From Chlorogloeopsis sp038404745 (lineage in GTDB: Bacteria > Cyanobacteriota > Cyanobacteriia > Cyanobacteriales > Nostocaceae): 64,000 nt of DNA. The notes under the pieces were generated by a model. The model saw nothing but the letters and a program-made list of their open reading frames with translations, searched no databases and had not been told where the DNA came from. This document shows, piece after piece, positions 8,763 to 17,049 of the stretch (position 1 is its first letter; each line of letters opens with the position of its first letter). The position numbers and the translations under genes were made by a program. The stretch lies in NCBI RefSeq assembly GCF_038404745.2, contig NZ_JAYKTT020000005.1, positions 124,001-188,000 of the forward strand, read 5' to 3'.

Positions 8763-9089
8763 ATGGTTACCAGACTTTCAGCAGCTTTTTACGGGATGGC
8801 AACGGCACCAACTGTAGCTCCTGAACGGTCTAGTCAAGTTACCCGCAAGACCTATCCAAATTACAAAGTCATTGTTTTGAATGATGACTTTAATACTTTT
8901 CAGCACGTAGCTGAATGCTTGATAAAGTATATTCCGGGTATGACTAGCAATCGCGCTTGGGAACTCACTAACCAAGTACACTACGAGGGTCAAGCCATTG
9001 TCTGGGTTGGGCCTCAAGAACCAGCTGAACTCTACCATCAGCAGTTACGTCGAGCCGGTCTGACAATGGCTCCTCTGGAAGCTGCATAA
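8763..9089 (+). CDS. clpS: ClpS, N-end-rule adaptor of the Clp protease
   Basis: 108 residues. The ClpS core is clear: YPNYKVIVLNDDFNTFQHVAECLIKYIPGMT, the NDD loop that binds N-degron residues, then AWELTNQVHYEGQAIVWVGPQEPAELYHQQLRRAGLTMAPLE. ClpS binds the N-terminal domain of ClpC/ClpA and hands over proteins with destabilising N-terminal residues. An ATG 33 bp downstream (MATAPTV) is an alternative start; neither has a strong ribosome site. Followed after 14 bp by the DUF2103 gene, with which it is probably co-transcribed. Confidence 0.95.
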   Translation: MVTRLSAAFYGMATAPTVAPERSSQVTRKTYPNYKVIVLNDDFNTFQHVAECLIKYIPGMTSNRAWELTNQVHYEGQAIVWVGPQEPAELYHQQLRRAGLTMAPLEAA

Positions 9090-9103
9090 CTAAACTAAAT
9101 AAT

Positions 9104-9424
9104 ATGAAAAAACCTACCCCAGACACTCGTAAGGCAAGCTCTCCTAAAAATGGCAGATTAGTTTGGAATCACTCAACCCACATCCCTGGTCTGATCCCCA
9201 TTCTTGAACGTCTCTGTAAACAGGGTGGCATTCAAACTATAACCCCAGGACAGATTGGACGAGTAAAAGGTCATTGCCCAAACTTGCAATTGCGGGTGTC
9301 TGTACCCATTCGGGGAGGTTTTAAAGCGATCGCGCGTCAGGGCAAAACAGTGCAAGAGGTATTTATCCTTACTACTTTGCAGCAGAATCAACTTGAAGAA
9401 GCGATTGCGATCGCGATGAAATAG
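9104..9424 (+). CDS. DUF2103 family protein
   Basis: 106 residues, basic. It resembles the DUF2103 family common in cyanobacteria: NGRLVWNHSTHIPGLIPILERL, then GIQTITPGQIGRVKGHCPNLQLRVSVPIRGGFKAIARQGKTVQEVFILTTL. His and Cys residues (NHSTH, GHC) could bind metal, but this is inference. Function unknown. The 14-bp gap to clpS suggests one operon. Behind it, TAGTCAAAAGTC and GACTAGTGACTA form an imperfect inverted repeat near 9429-9482. Confidence 0.85.
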   Translation: MKKPTPDTRKASSPKNGRLVWNHSTHIPGLIPILERLCKQGGIQTITPGQIGRVKGHCPNLQLRVSVPIRGGFKAIARQGKTVQEVFILTTLQQNQLEEAIAIAMK

Positions 9425-9491
9425 TTGTTAATAGTCAAAAGTCTAGATTTCTTTTGCTATTGATTTTTGACTAGTGACTATTAAGCGTTGA

Positions 9492-9812
9492 CTACTCCTG
9501 AACATGCCGTACAGCAAATTTATGTAGAGGCAAACTGACAATACAAGAAAATGTTAAAAAATATGATAAAGCAGTGGTGATTCTTAAAGTCATATGTATT
9601 GCTTCCCAGTGTGGTAAAGCAATTTTTTCAATACCAAAAGCAACACAGTAAACTAGCCAATATGAAAAGCTCATTCTAAACAGTATTTGTTCTGTGATTT
9701 CAGCTTCATCATTTTGTTGTTTGTTATTCCAAAGTAAAGCCAAACCAAGAATACAAGCTACAAATGAAACAGCAACTACAAAATCATGACAAAGAAAACT
9801 CACTAAATACAT
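9492..9812 (-). CDS. Small multi-pass membrane protein, unknown
   Basis: 106 residues with three hydrophobic segments: about 8-28 (DFVVAVSFVACILGLALLW), 45-64 (MSFSYWLVYCVAFGIEKIAL) and 73-96 (MTLRITTALSYFLTFSCIVSL). No family recognised. It is convergent with the DUF2103 gene and stands alone. The residue pattern looks like a real membrane protein rather than a chance frame. Confidence 0.5.
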   Translation of the reverse strand: MYLVSFLCHDFVVAVSFVACILGLALLWNNKQQNDEAEITEQILFRMSFSYWLVYCVAFGIEKIALPHWEAIHMTLRITTALSYFLTFSCIVSLPLHKFAVRHVQE

Positions 9813-10012
9813 TTGTGCTGATCCCCAAAGTTTTCCATTGCAAGAATCAGTCTAAAGGAATATTTATTCGAGTTAAGCAAATAGTTACAAACTGAAATAG
9901 ATTACAGCAAAAAATGTAAATAAATACTACGAATTTATAAATTTAGTTATGGAATACAAAAGTCAGAAGCCAGAATTCAGAATAGCAGCACAATTAAGCT
10001 GTCAGCAATTTG

Positions 10013-10195
10013 CTAACTTCTTGCAGCCGTTATAGAAATAGCTGCTGTTGGTAATTGCGAAGTTAACCCATATATCTTTAGTTTTGGGAAATTCATTACT
10101 AAATTTATGAACAGACAACACAAATTGATGTGCCTTCTGCCAAACACCTAAATCTTGAAAAGTTTTTGCTGTTTCTGTTCTGATTATTACTCCTA
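10013..10195 (-). pseudogene. Four-helix-bundle protein (S23/IVS-type) remnant, frameshifted
   Basis: Reading the minus strand, codons from about 10195 give KTFQDLGVWQKAHQFVLSVHKF followed by SNEFPKTKD. This is the start of the four-helix-bundle (23S intervening-sequence-type) family. After a one-base frame change it continues IYGLTSQLPTAAISITAARS and hits a stop at 10013-10015. The family continues with IPANIAEG and two more helices, all missing here. No start codon is left. A decayed gene directly behind the response regulator. Confidence 0.7.
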
Positions 10196-10213
10196 AATTC
10201 TGACTTCTGTCTT

Positions 10214-12571
10214 CTACTTAATCTTCAGGATAGAACTGGCAGCCTGGTACAAAGATGCCACATTTAAGCCATCTGTTGGATACTCAACTACAGCAAAGTT
10301 ACATACAGCTTGATATCGAGTTCCATCAGCAGCTATGAATATTTGTTGGCGGAGGGTAGTTAAAAGATCCGAGAGGCGATCGCTCATTTCAGCCTTTGTT
10401 AAACCTGGTATGCCTACCACAAATTCTCCACTTCCCCAGTAACCCACAACTTCACCGCCGCGAAACGTGGATTGAAAAAGGCGGCCCCATTTTTGTAATA
10501 CTTGATTACCTGCTTCGTGACCGTACCGAATATTTATTTGTCGTAAGTCAACCACATTGAAGATTGCCAGGCAAACCAATTGGTTGTGTTTCTGAGCATG
10601 GATAATCAACTGTTGCAAATCTCGATCAGAATGAGGCTGATTTGCAACTCCCGTGATCAAGTCTTTGGTAAAGAAAGCTTGTAATAAGTGAGCGCGTTCT
10701 AGGCGATGAGTAATCCGCGCTAGCAATTCTGCACCTACTACAGGTTTGACAACATAATCATCAGCACCAGCAGCAAATACCTGTTGTACCGTTTCCATCT
10801 CCCGATGAGCAGTGAGAAACAAAATTGGTAATTCCTGCCAATTGGGATCGGTACGAACTGCCTGGCAAAGCTCAATCCCGCTCAACTGAGGCATATCCAC
10901 ATCTAGAATTAACAAATCTGGCATGACAGCTTGGAGTACCTCCCAAAAACGTAGTGGATCTTCTAGTTCTGCCATCCGTATGCCCCAAGGTTCTAACATC
11001 GGGCGTAGTATCCCTAGCATGACTGGATCGTCATCTACAACCAGTATATTTATTACTTGAGAACGGCTGCGCTGTAATATCTGTAATGCAGTATTCCAAA
11101 TTTGAGTAGCTGTGACGGGTTTAGCCAGAAATCCCCGTGCTCCAGCACGAGCTACTGTGACGCGATCTACCAATCCATCACCAGTAGCAAGTATCAGTAC
11201 TGCCAGAGGTGGAGTACGATTAGCTAAGTCTAATAGTAGTGCCAAACTTTCTTCTCGCCACCCCGCCTCATCTATACTGAGTATCACCAAATCGGGTGAT
11301 GTATTTTGCAGGTAGTGTTTAGCATCCTCTAACTTGGTAATTTGTTTCCAGTAAATATCCCCTGTCTGTACTAATTGTTGCAATTGTAATCCTAATTGCA
11401 AATCAGGATCGATGAGCAGTAAACGGGCATTAGGAAGGGGAGAGAGTGGAGGAGTGGAAGACGCGGAGAAATTATTAAATTTATTCCCCGCGTCCCCTTG
11501 TCTGGGTGTCCCCCTATCCTCTTTCCCCTGTTCTTTCAGATTTAATAAATTGTCTAATTTCTCTATCAGTGACAGTAATTGTCGCTGTTGATCTGTCGAT
11601 AACTTAGCGTCACCCTCTAGAATTTGTTCTATTTCTCGTGCCGTCTGGGTACCAGTTTCTTTACCAAACATTCCCAACACACCAGCTAGTTTGTGTGCTG
11701 CTCGCCCCGCAGACTGGCGTAAATCAGAACCTAATTTTCCAGTGCGCAATTCTCCTGCGGCTTGTTGCAGTAGTTGTATCCGTTCTGCCATTAGTCCTTG
11801 ATACTGATTCCACATTCCACTCATCGCTTGATTGAACTGCTGTTCAACATCTGGATTGGGAATTTTGGTTGGGGAGGTTGAGATTTGAGATTTTTCCTGG
11901 GAATGTGGTTTCAGCCGATATCCTACACCATAGACATTTTCAATCCAGTCTACTGCTCCTGCTGCTTTTAACTTTTGCCGCAAGCCTTTGATGTGCGACT
12001 TTACACTTTCTTCTTGAGGAGGATCGTCAAATGTCCACAGATGCTCAATAATATCACCCCGACTATAAACTCGCGCTGGATTCCGCAAGAATAGCTCCAA
12101 TAGGCTGTATTCTTTGGGTGTTAATTCTACTGCCTGATCTTCGTACTTAGCCTCACAAATACTTGGATCTAGTCGTAGTGAGCCTACTTGTAATACGGGA
12201 GTACGAGGAACATCTCCCCGACGCAACAGCGCTCTTACCCGTGCTTGAAGTTCGCCAACCTCAAAAGGTTTAATTAGGTAATCATCTGCACCTGCATCCA
12301 GTCCGCGAATACGATCGCTACTGGCATCTTTAGCTGTCATTAATAAAATCGGAGTGAAAAAGCCTTTGGAGCGCAATCGCTGGCACAAGGTAATACCGTC
12401 TACTTTTGGTAGTCCTACATCCATCAGAAGCAGGTCATATTTAGTACTTTCGGCATATTCCCAGCCAGCTTGCCCATCCGCGACGATATCTACAACATAA
12501 TTGTGCTTGTGGAGCGATCGCGACAAGATATCGGCTAAAACCTCGTCATCCTCGATGAGCAAGATTCTCAT
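10214..12571 (-). CDS. Multidomain response regulator: REC-wHTH-Hpt-REC-REC-degenerate GGDEF
   Basis: 785 residues. Receiver 1 spans 1-120 (phospho-acceptor Asp 51, Lys 101), followed by an OmpR-type winged helix at about 127-222. An Hpt-like domain follows at about 245-345 with the expected His 293 (RAAHKLAGVLGMFG). A second receiver (about 382-500) is weak, with its Asp in ILSID. Receiver 3 (about 507-625) is canonical, Asp 557. The C-terminal GGDEF-like domain has GSGEF (713-717) in place of GGDEF, so cyclase activity is doubtful. The low-complexity linker near 350-380 coincides with a dispersed short repeat in the DNA. It is a DNA-binding phosphorelay hub; the partner kinase is not in this window. 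Confidence 0.9.
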   Translation of the reverse strand: MRILLIEDDEVLADILSRSLHKHNYVVDIVADGQAGWEYAESTKYDLLLMDVGLPKVDGITLCQRLRSKGFFTPILLMTAKDASSDRIRGLDAGADDYLIKPFEVGELQARVRALLRRGDVPRTPVLQVGSLRLDPSICEAKYEDQAVELTPKEYSLLELFLRNPARVYSRGDIIEHLWTFDDPPQEESVKSHIKGLRQKLKAAGAVDWIENVYGVGYRLKPHSQEKSQISTSPTKIPNPDVEQQFNQAMSGMWNQYQGLMAERIQLLQQAAGELRTGKLGSDLRQSAGRAAHKLAGVLGMFGKETGTQTAREIEQILEGDAKLSTDQQRQLLSLIEKLDNLLNLKEQGKEDRGTPRQGDAGNKFNNFSASSTPPLSPLPNARLLLIDPDLQLGLQLQQLVQTGDIYWKQITKLEDAKHYLQNTSPDLVILSIDEAGWREESLALLLDLANRTPPLAVLILATGDGLVDRVTVARAGARGFLAKPVTATQIWNTALQILQRSRSQVINILVVDDDPVMLGILRPMLEPWGIRMAELEDPLRFWEVLQAVMPDLLILDVDMPQLSGIELCQAVRTDPNWQELPILFLTAHREMETVQQVFAAGADDYVVKPVVGAELLARITHRLERAHLLQAFFTKDLITGVANQPHSDRDLQQLIIHAQKHNQLVCLAIFNVVDLRQINIRYGHEAGNQVLQKWGRLFQSTFRGGEVVGYWGSGEFVVGIPGLTKAEMSDRLSDLLTTLRQQIFIAADGTRYQAVCNFAVVEYPTDGLNVASLYQAASSILKIK

Positions 12572-12837
12572 TCCTCGTTTCTCCCATCTCTCACTGCTGT
12601 CAATATATGAGGAGAATCGCCTGTTTTTAGTAAGTATGTCAACTGAATATAAAAGTGCGAAAAATTACTAATAATTTGGCTATTTTCTCATAGGTTATAA
12701 ATTAAAAATTATTTTGTTCAAACTGGCATTAACTAGCAAATACTATCTATAAATACTTGAATCCTCTATCAATGCGATCGCGGCGAAAAACTCTAAGTAT
12801 GAAAATTTTGTATTTTCTGTTACTAGCCCCTTGCATT

Positions 12838-13800
12838 TTACACCAAAGCTGGCAAAACCTTTTCGCTAAAAACCTCAATAAACTGCTGCTGCTCACGGTT
12901 AACATTGTGCAGAATTAGTTCATCAAAACCCAATTCAATGTAATTTTGCAACCACTCAATATGCTGGTTGCAGTCAGCTGAGATGCGGATGTGTTCGTAG
13001 AGTTCCTCTGGTTTGACAAACTCTCCAGCGGCATCAAACTGCTGGGGAGTTCGCAGTTCTGTCATGACGATATTCTTGAAAATGTTGTTGCGCCACTGTT
13101 GATGTGCTTTTTGTTTTGCAGTTTCTTCGTCGCGATCATAAGAAAGTTGAACTTTTAAGATCATTGGCTTTCCTTCTCCACCTCCACGGCGAAAAGCATC
13201 AACCACTTTTTGCAATTCTTCTAGTGGGTGAGAGATTGTAATTAATCCATCAGCCCAACTCCCCAACCATTCTGCCGTTTTTGCAGTAACAGCAGCACCA
13301 ATAATTAGAGGAGGAGTTTGTGGACGAGTATAAAGTTTTGCCTCTTCAACACAAACCAAACCGTGATGAGTAACGGTTTCCCCAGCCCAAAGAGCGCGGA
13401 TAATATCAACACACTCTTTGAGGCGGGTATTGCGATCGCTTTTACAAGGCCATTTATCTGCTGTGATTTGTTCATTCACTGCCTGACCGCTACCTACTGT
13501 TAGCCAAAAGCGGTTGGGGAACATTTCTGCTAGGGTTGCCGCGGCTTGAGCTATAATCGCAGGATGATAGCGTTGTCCAGGAGCGCAGACAACACGGTAG
13601 GAAAGCTGGGGAGTTGCTTGCATTGCCGCACCCAGCCACGACCAAGCAAAGCCGCTTTGTCCTTGTTCTTCACTCCAAGGGTGGAAGTGATCAGAAGACA
13701 GAGCAAGGCCAAAGCCTGCTTGTTCTGCCATCTGCACATATCTCAACAGTTCGCTGGGTTTGAATTGTTCGTGGGAAGCGTGATAGCCAATTTTAACCAT
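12838..13800 (-). CDS. LLM-class flavin-dependent oxidoreductase (TIGR03885-like)
   Basis: 320 residues, TIM-barrel luciferase-like fold. It starts MVKIGYHASHEQFKPSELLRYVQMAEQAGFG and has the substrate-side segment SSDHFHPWSEEQGQSGFAWSWLGAAMQAT, as in the group of probable non-F420 flavin oxidoreductases annotated as TIGR03885. Strand PPLIIGAAVTAKTAEWLGSWADGLIT is the phosphate-binding part. Substrate unknown. It lies 55 bp behind the Nramp-like transporter on the same strand and is probably co-transcribed with it. Confidence 0.85.
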   Translation of the reverse strand: MVKIGYHASHEQFKPSELLRYVQMAEQAGFGLALSSDHFHPWSEEQGQSGFAWSWLGAAMQATPQLSYRVVCAPGQRYHPAIIAQAAATLAEMFPNRFWLTVGSGQAVNEQITADKWPCKSDRNTRLKECVDIIRALWAGETVTHHGLVCVEEAKLYTRPQTPPLIIGAAVTAKTAEWLGSWADGLITISHPLEELQKVVDAFRRGGGEGKPMILKVQLSYDRDEETAKQKAHQQWRNNIFKNIVMTELRTPQQFDAAGEFVKPEELYEHIRISADCNQHIEWLQNYIELGFDELILHNVNREQQQFIEVFSEKVLPALV

Positions 13801-13855
13801 AAATTTTTCTCCGTATCAGTTGCAGTCCCTGTTGATTGCGTGTTGTGTAATGTCT

Positions 13856-15382
13856 TCAGAATGCTCCAAGTAGTTGTAAAAGATAGATCAATGCAAATAC
13901 CGCAAAAAATATTCCCGCGATCGCTGTACCAGCAAAAATTACTTTCGATGGTTGTAGTTCCTTTGGCAGCATTCGCTGGTTGAGGAAGAGCGTAAGTCCG
14001 GTAACAATGGGAATATGAGCAGCTTCAATTGCGCCTGCTGTTTGCAGCAAACCAACAGGTTGACCGAAGAACAAATAAACAGCAATTGGTAAAATCACCA
14101 GTAGAACTACAATGTAAACACGCTGCAAGAACTTCTCGTTAGTCCACCATCCCCGCACACCAAAACCTTGAAGAATAATCTGCGTACCATCGGCAAACAT
14201 CCGTCCAAAACCATCTTCTACTGAGAGAACAGTACTACAAAAGGTGATAAAAACAATCGCCACCATAAACCAGAAGCCAAACGGCCCCCAAAGGTCGCCT
14301 AGTAGTCTTCCCAGAGTTTCTGCTACCTGATTTTCTTGTGGTACAATTCCCAGTGGACGCAGCAATTCACCACCAAGAATCAGGAAAGATAATGCTGCTA
14401 AAAGCGCACCAACTACAGCTAAGGTGTTGGATATAGCCATTAGATTTAACCAGCCACGTAATTTCTTTTTTTGCTCCTGGTTGAGTTGTTTGGGGTTTAT
14501 ACTTTCTTTTCCTTTAACACTAGCAGCACCGTAACCTCTGGCTTCAACCCAGTAGGAATACCACATTAACCCGGCTGCTCCAGCTAGCATAAAGCCCAAC
14601 CAAGGTAGTATTTCTTGATACTGTATATTTTGAGGTATTTGCGGTATTAATCCGGCTACTAGTTGACGAACACTAGGAAAAACAAGAATAGCAGCTGTTA
14701 CCACTGCCACCGTGCGAGCAATTCCTACATAAGAAGAAATCTTCTCTACTACGTTGTATTGTCCAAACAAAACAATTGCCGCCGTGACAACGATGATGAT
14801 TACTGTCCATAGTTGGACACCTCCTCCAGTAACCAAAATCATTGCCGTAGCAGCGGCTCCTGCCAGCCCAGCAACAGTAGAAATCGCTACCACTAACTGC
14901 GGTAGCAATATCAGCCAAATAGCCCAGTTTTTTGGCCCAGGAAGTTGCTTGAAACCTTCTAGGATAGTTGCACCAGTACAAACTGAAAAGCGGCCTACCT
15001 CACCATTAATAAACCATTTCAGGATCACAGCAGCAAGTAACGCCCACAGTAGAGAGTAACCATAGAATGCGGCAATTCTAGGTGTAAATAGCAATTCACC
15101 AGAACCCGCAGCCGAAAGCATCCATAAAAAACTTGGCCCAAGCCACTTCAGGTTTTCCCATCCATGTGGTGACTCTGGTATATTTTCTATATTTTGTTCT
15201 TGCTGAATTTTAGCGGCTTGTGCTGATAAATCGCGATCGCTTCTTTTATTCATTTCCTGGAGAAGATGAACCTTTGTGGCTACAGCCAGATTTTGTCGAA
15301 TATCTGCAAAAGGCTCATCAATCAAAAGTAAAGTTTCTATTTCTACCTTAAGATTACTCTTATTTACTGAAAACTCTGCCAA
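13856..15382 (-). CDS. Nramp-related membrane transporter lacking the usual metal-binding motifs
   Basis: 508 residues from a TTG start with AGG nearby; an internal ATG (MNKRSDRD, about residue 45) is an alternative. A hydrophilic N-terminal tail of about 75 residues precedes about 11 membrane helices. The order and spacing match Nramp: TM1 is GPSFLWMLSAAGSGELLF, followed by GYSLLWALLAAVILKWFINGEVGR. In metal-transporting Nramps TM1 carries DPGN and TM6 carries MPH; here these are SGEL and a GLMWYSYWVEARG segment. Metal transport is therefore uncertain. The downstream flavin oxidoreductase gene may share its transcript. Confidence 0.85.
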   Translation of the reverse strand: MAEFSVNKSNLKVEIETLLLIDEPFADIRQNLAVATKVHLLQEMNKRSDRDLSAQAAKIQQEQNIENIPESPHGWENLKWLGPSFLWMLSAAGSGELLFTPRIAAFYGYSLLWALLAAVILKWFINGEVGRFSVCTGATILEGFKQLPGPKNWAIWLILLPQLVVAISTVAGLAGAAATAMILVTGGGVQLWTVIIIVVTAAIVLFGQYNVVEKISSYVGIARTVAVVTAAILVFPSVRQLVAGLIPQIPQNIQYQEILPWLGFMLAGAAGLMWYSYWVEARGYGAASVKGKESINPKQLNQEQKKKLRGWLNLMAISNTLAVVGALLAALSFLILGGELLRPLGIVPQENQVAETLGRLLGDLWGPFGFWFMVAIVFITFCSTVLSVEDGFGRMFADGTQIILQGFGVRGWWTNEKFLQRVYIVVLLVILPIAVYLFFGQPVGLLQTAGAIEAAHIPIVTGLTLFLNQRMLPKELQPSKVIFAGTAIAGIFFAVFALIYLLQLLGAF

Positions 15383-15422
15383 TTAACCTGTCTGCGGTAG
15401 GATGCACCTGTACTAAAAACAC

Positions 15423-15457
15423 AGATCCCCGACTTCTTATTAAAAAGTCGGGGATCT
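15423..15457 (-). terminator. Repeat hairpin acting as terminator (copy 1 of the GATCCCCGACTT family)
   Basis: AGATCCCCGACTT (15423-15435) pairs perfectly with AAGTCGGGGATCT (15445-15457). On the minus strand the stem follows the pentapeptide-protein stop codon and is followed by GTGTTTTTAG, so it can terminate that gene. The same arms occur at 21419-21452 and 60823-60855. Confidence 0.75.
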
Positions 15458-15465
15458 TAGACTTA

Positions 15466-16110
15466 TCAACAATTATCAAAAAGCACCCCACTCAAATTCG
15501 CCCCTTTTAAGTCTACTTGGGAGAGATTTGCCCCTCTCAAATCTGCCTCACTTAAATTGGCGTTACTTAAGCAAGCATGACTTAAATTTGCTCCTCTTAG
15601 ATTTGCCCGTGATAAATTTGCTGAGATTAAATTAGCTCTAACCAACTGTGACTGACTCAAGTTAGTATCGCTTAAATTAGCATCTTGTATATCTGCTGCT
15701 GTTAAGTCTGCCTGACTAAGATTAGTTCCACTGAAATTAGCCAAATTTAATTTCGCTCTACTTAAATTTACTTCACTCAAAACAAGCGAACAGAGCTTGG
15801 CAGATCTCAAATTAGCATTAATAAAATGTCTTTCTCCGATTGCATAACGACGCAAAAGTTCATCTGTTGTCAATCGCTGTGAAACAGCAACCCAAGCACC
15901 TTGATAACACCATGTAGCTTCCATCAGATTAGTAGCAGTATTAATAGCTACCTCATCACATTTAGAAACGATCACACCATTGCAGCCATCCCAATCACCT
16001 TTGAGCATAAAGGCAATTTCATTAGCGGCAGCAATTGAATCGAACAGCAAAACAGATTTTTGAGGGCTTTTTAACCAGCAATTTAAAGCTGTTGATATTA
16101 TGTTTTTCAT
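15466..16110 (-). CDS. Pentapeptide-repeat protein
   Basis: 214 residues. The first 90 or so form an unassigned globular part (LLFDSIAAANEIAFMLKGDWDGCNGVIV). From about residue 95 there are roughly 22 tandem pentapeptides of A(N/D)LSX type, such as ANLSRANLRGANLSH, predicting a right-handed quadrilateral beta-helix. Cyanobacteria carry many of these; the function is generally unknown, and no DNA-gyrase-protection context is visible. No signal peptide, so cytosolic. A repeat hairpin follows its stop. Confidence 0.88.
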   Translation of the reverse strand: MKNIISTALNCWLKSPQKSVLLFDSIAAANEIAFMLKGDWDGCNGVIVSKCDEVAINTATNLMEATWCYQGAWVAVSQRLTTDELLRRYAIGERHFINANLRSAKLCSLVLSEVNLSRAKLNLANFSGTNLSQADLTAADIQDANLSDTNLSQSQLVRANLISANLSRANLRGANLSHACLSNANLSEADLRGANLSQVDLKGANLSGVLFDNC

Positions 16111-16256
16111 TCTTTGATAACCTAATTTAAAAAAACAATCGGAGCTAGAGATAATCCAACTCCGTGCTATTTACTTATATTTTGTGCAAAAAGCTCAGTG
16201 ACTGTAATTTTCAACAAGTTGGATATTTTGCTTCTAGTCTTGATATCCACTACTGA

Positions 16257-16562
16257 TTAGTTTAAAGATACAGCGTTGGCATCAATTACAGTAGATGTTT
16301 GAGTGGAATGTGAGGTCGCAGAATTGTCTTTTTGACGATTTTTACGTTTTTCTGCAATAATTTGGGAAACTTCTGCAACAATTAAGCTAGCAACCAGCCC
16401 ATCATCAATCCATCCCAAAAAAGGGACAACATCCGGTGAAATGTCCAACGGGCTGATTAAGTATACTAAGCCAGCAATGACTGCAAACCAGCGATATTTA
16501 GTGTTACGGAAAACTTTACGAATATTGTCTACTAAGAGCTGAGTAAAAAATCTCTTGCCCAT
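16257..16562 (-). CDS. YkvA/DUF1232 family membrane protein
   Basis: 101 residues from the ATG at 16562, which has AGGA about 8 bases upstream; the frame extends further but without a better start. The DUF1232 signature is clear: RWFAVIAGLVYLISPLDISPDVVPFLGWIDDGLVASLIV, a helical hairpin with the SPxDxxPD...GxxDD motif. The C-terminal 35 residues are polar and Ser/Thr/Asn-rich. Role unknown. A perfect 14-bp palindrome lies about 107 bp upstream. Confidence 0.88.
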   Translation of the reverse strand: MGKRFFTQLLVDNIRKVFRNTKYRWFAVIAGLVYLISPLDISPDVVPFLGWIDDGLVASLIVAEVSQIIAEKRKNRQKDNSATSHSTQTSTVIDANAVSLN

Positions 16563-17049
16563 TGAGAATGTCCTATAACTAACAATATTAATCATGACAA
16601 ATTTGCACATAAAAGTCTTGTGTTGATAACCCTTAGCTTTGTAGTGAAAACTCACCGCCCAAACTTATGTACGGTTAACCGTATCTTATCAGTGCAAGAA
16701 TTTTGCTGTAGTTTCTATCATCACCAGTAAGCAGATGTATTGTAGTGCGATCGCTCTTTTGAGCCTTATATCCATAAAACTTTATATAAAGAATTACTCC
16801 TTTCTCACAACTTCCTCACATTTTTTTCTTAGCGTAGTAGTAGTAGCCAATCAAAAAATAAAATTAAAAATAATTTCCTCTATTTTGGATGGAGATAAGC
16901 ATAATTTTCTGTTGCATTGCGATATTGGAAAACACCGCTGCAATGGTAGAAATGTTATGTCGCTATCAAACAAGAAGGTACAGAAGCAAGTTTGTGAAGG
17001 AAGGGCTATCTTTGGCTTAGTACAGCATTGAATAACGAAAAATCGGGCA
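16563..17049. other. Intergenic region between divergent DUF1232 gene and pckA
   Basis: 487 bp, AT-rich. It holds the palindrome described at 16670 and one GCGATCGC near 16748. It must contain both divergent promoters. No NtcA-type GTA-N8-TAC site was recognised by eye. Short frames here are chance. Confidence 0.45.
16670..16683. promoter_or_regulatory. Perfect 14-bp palindrome, candidate operator
   Basis: TACGGTTAACCGTA is self-complementary over 14 bp and lies in the divergent region between the DUF1232 gene and pckA. It could bind a dimeric repressor. There is no direct evidence of function. Confidence 0.35.

Noticed and set aside
14673..15059. Frames of about 100 codons on both strands inside the Nramp-like gene
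   Set aside because: Shadows of the transporter; Cys/Arg-rich or low-complexity translation.
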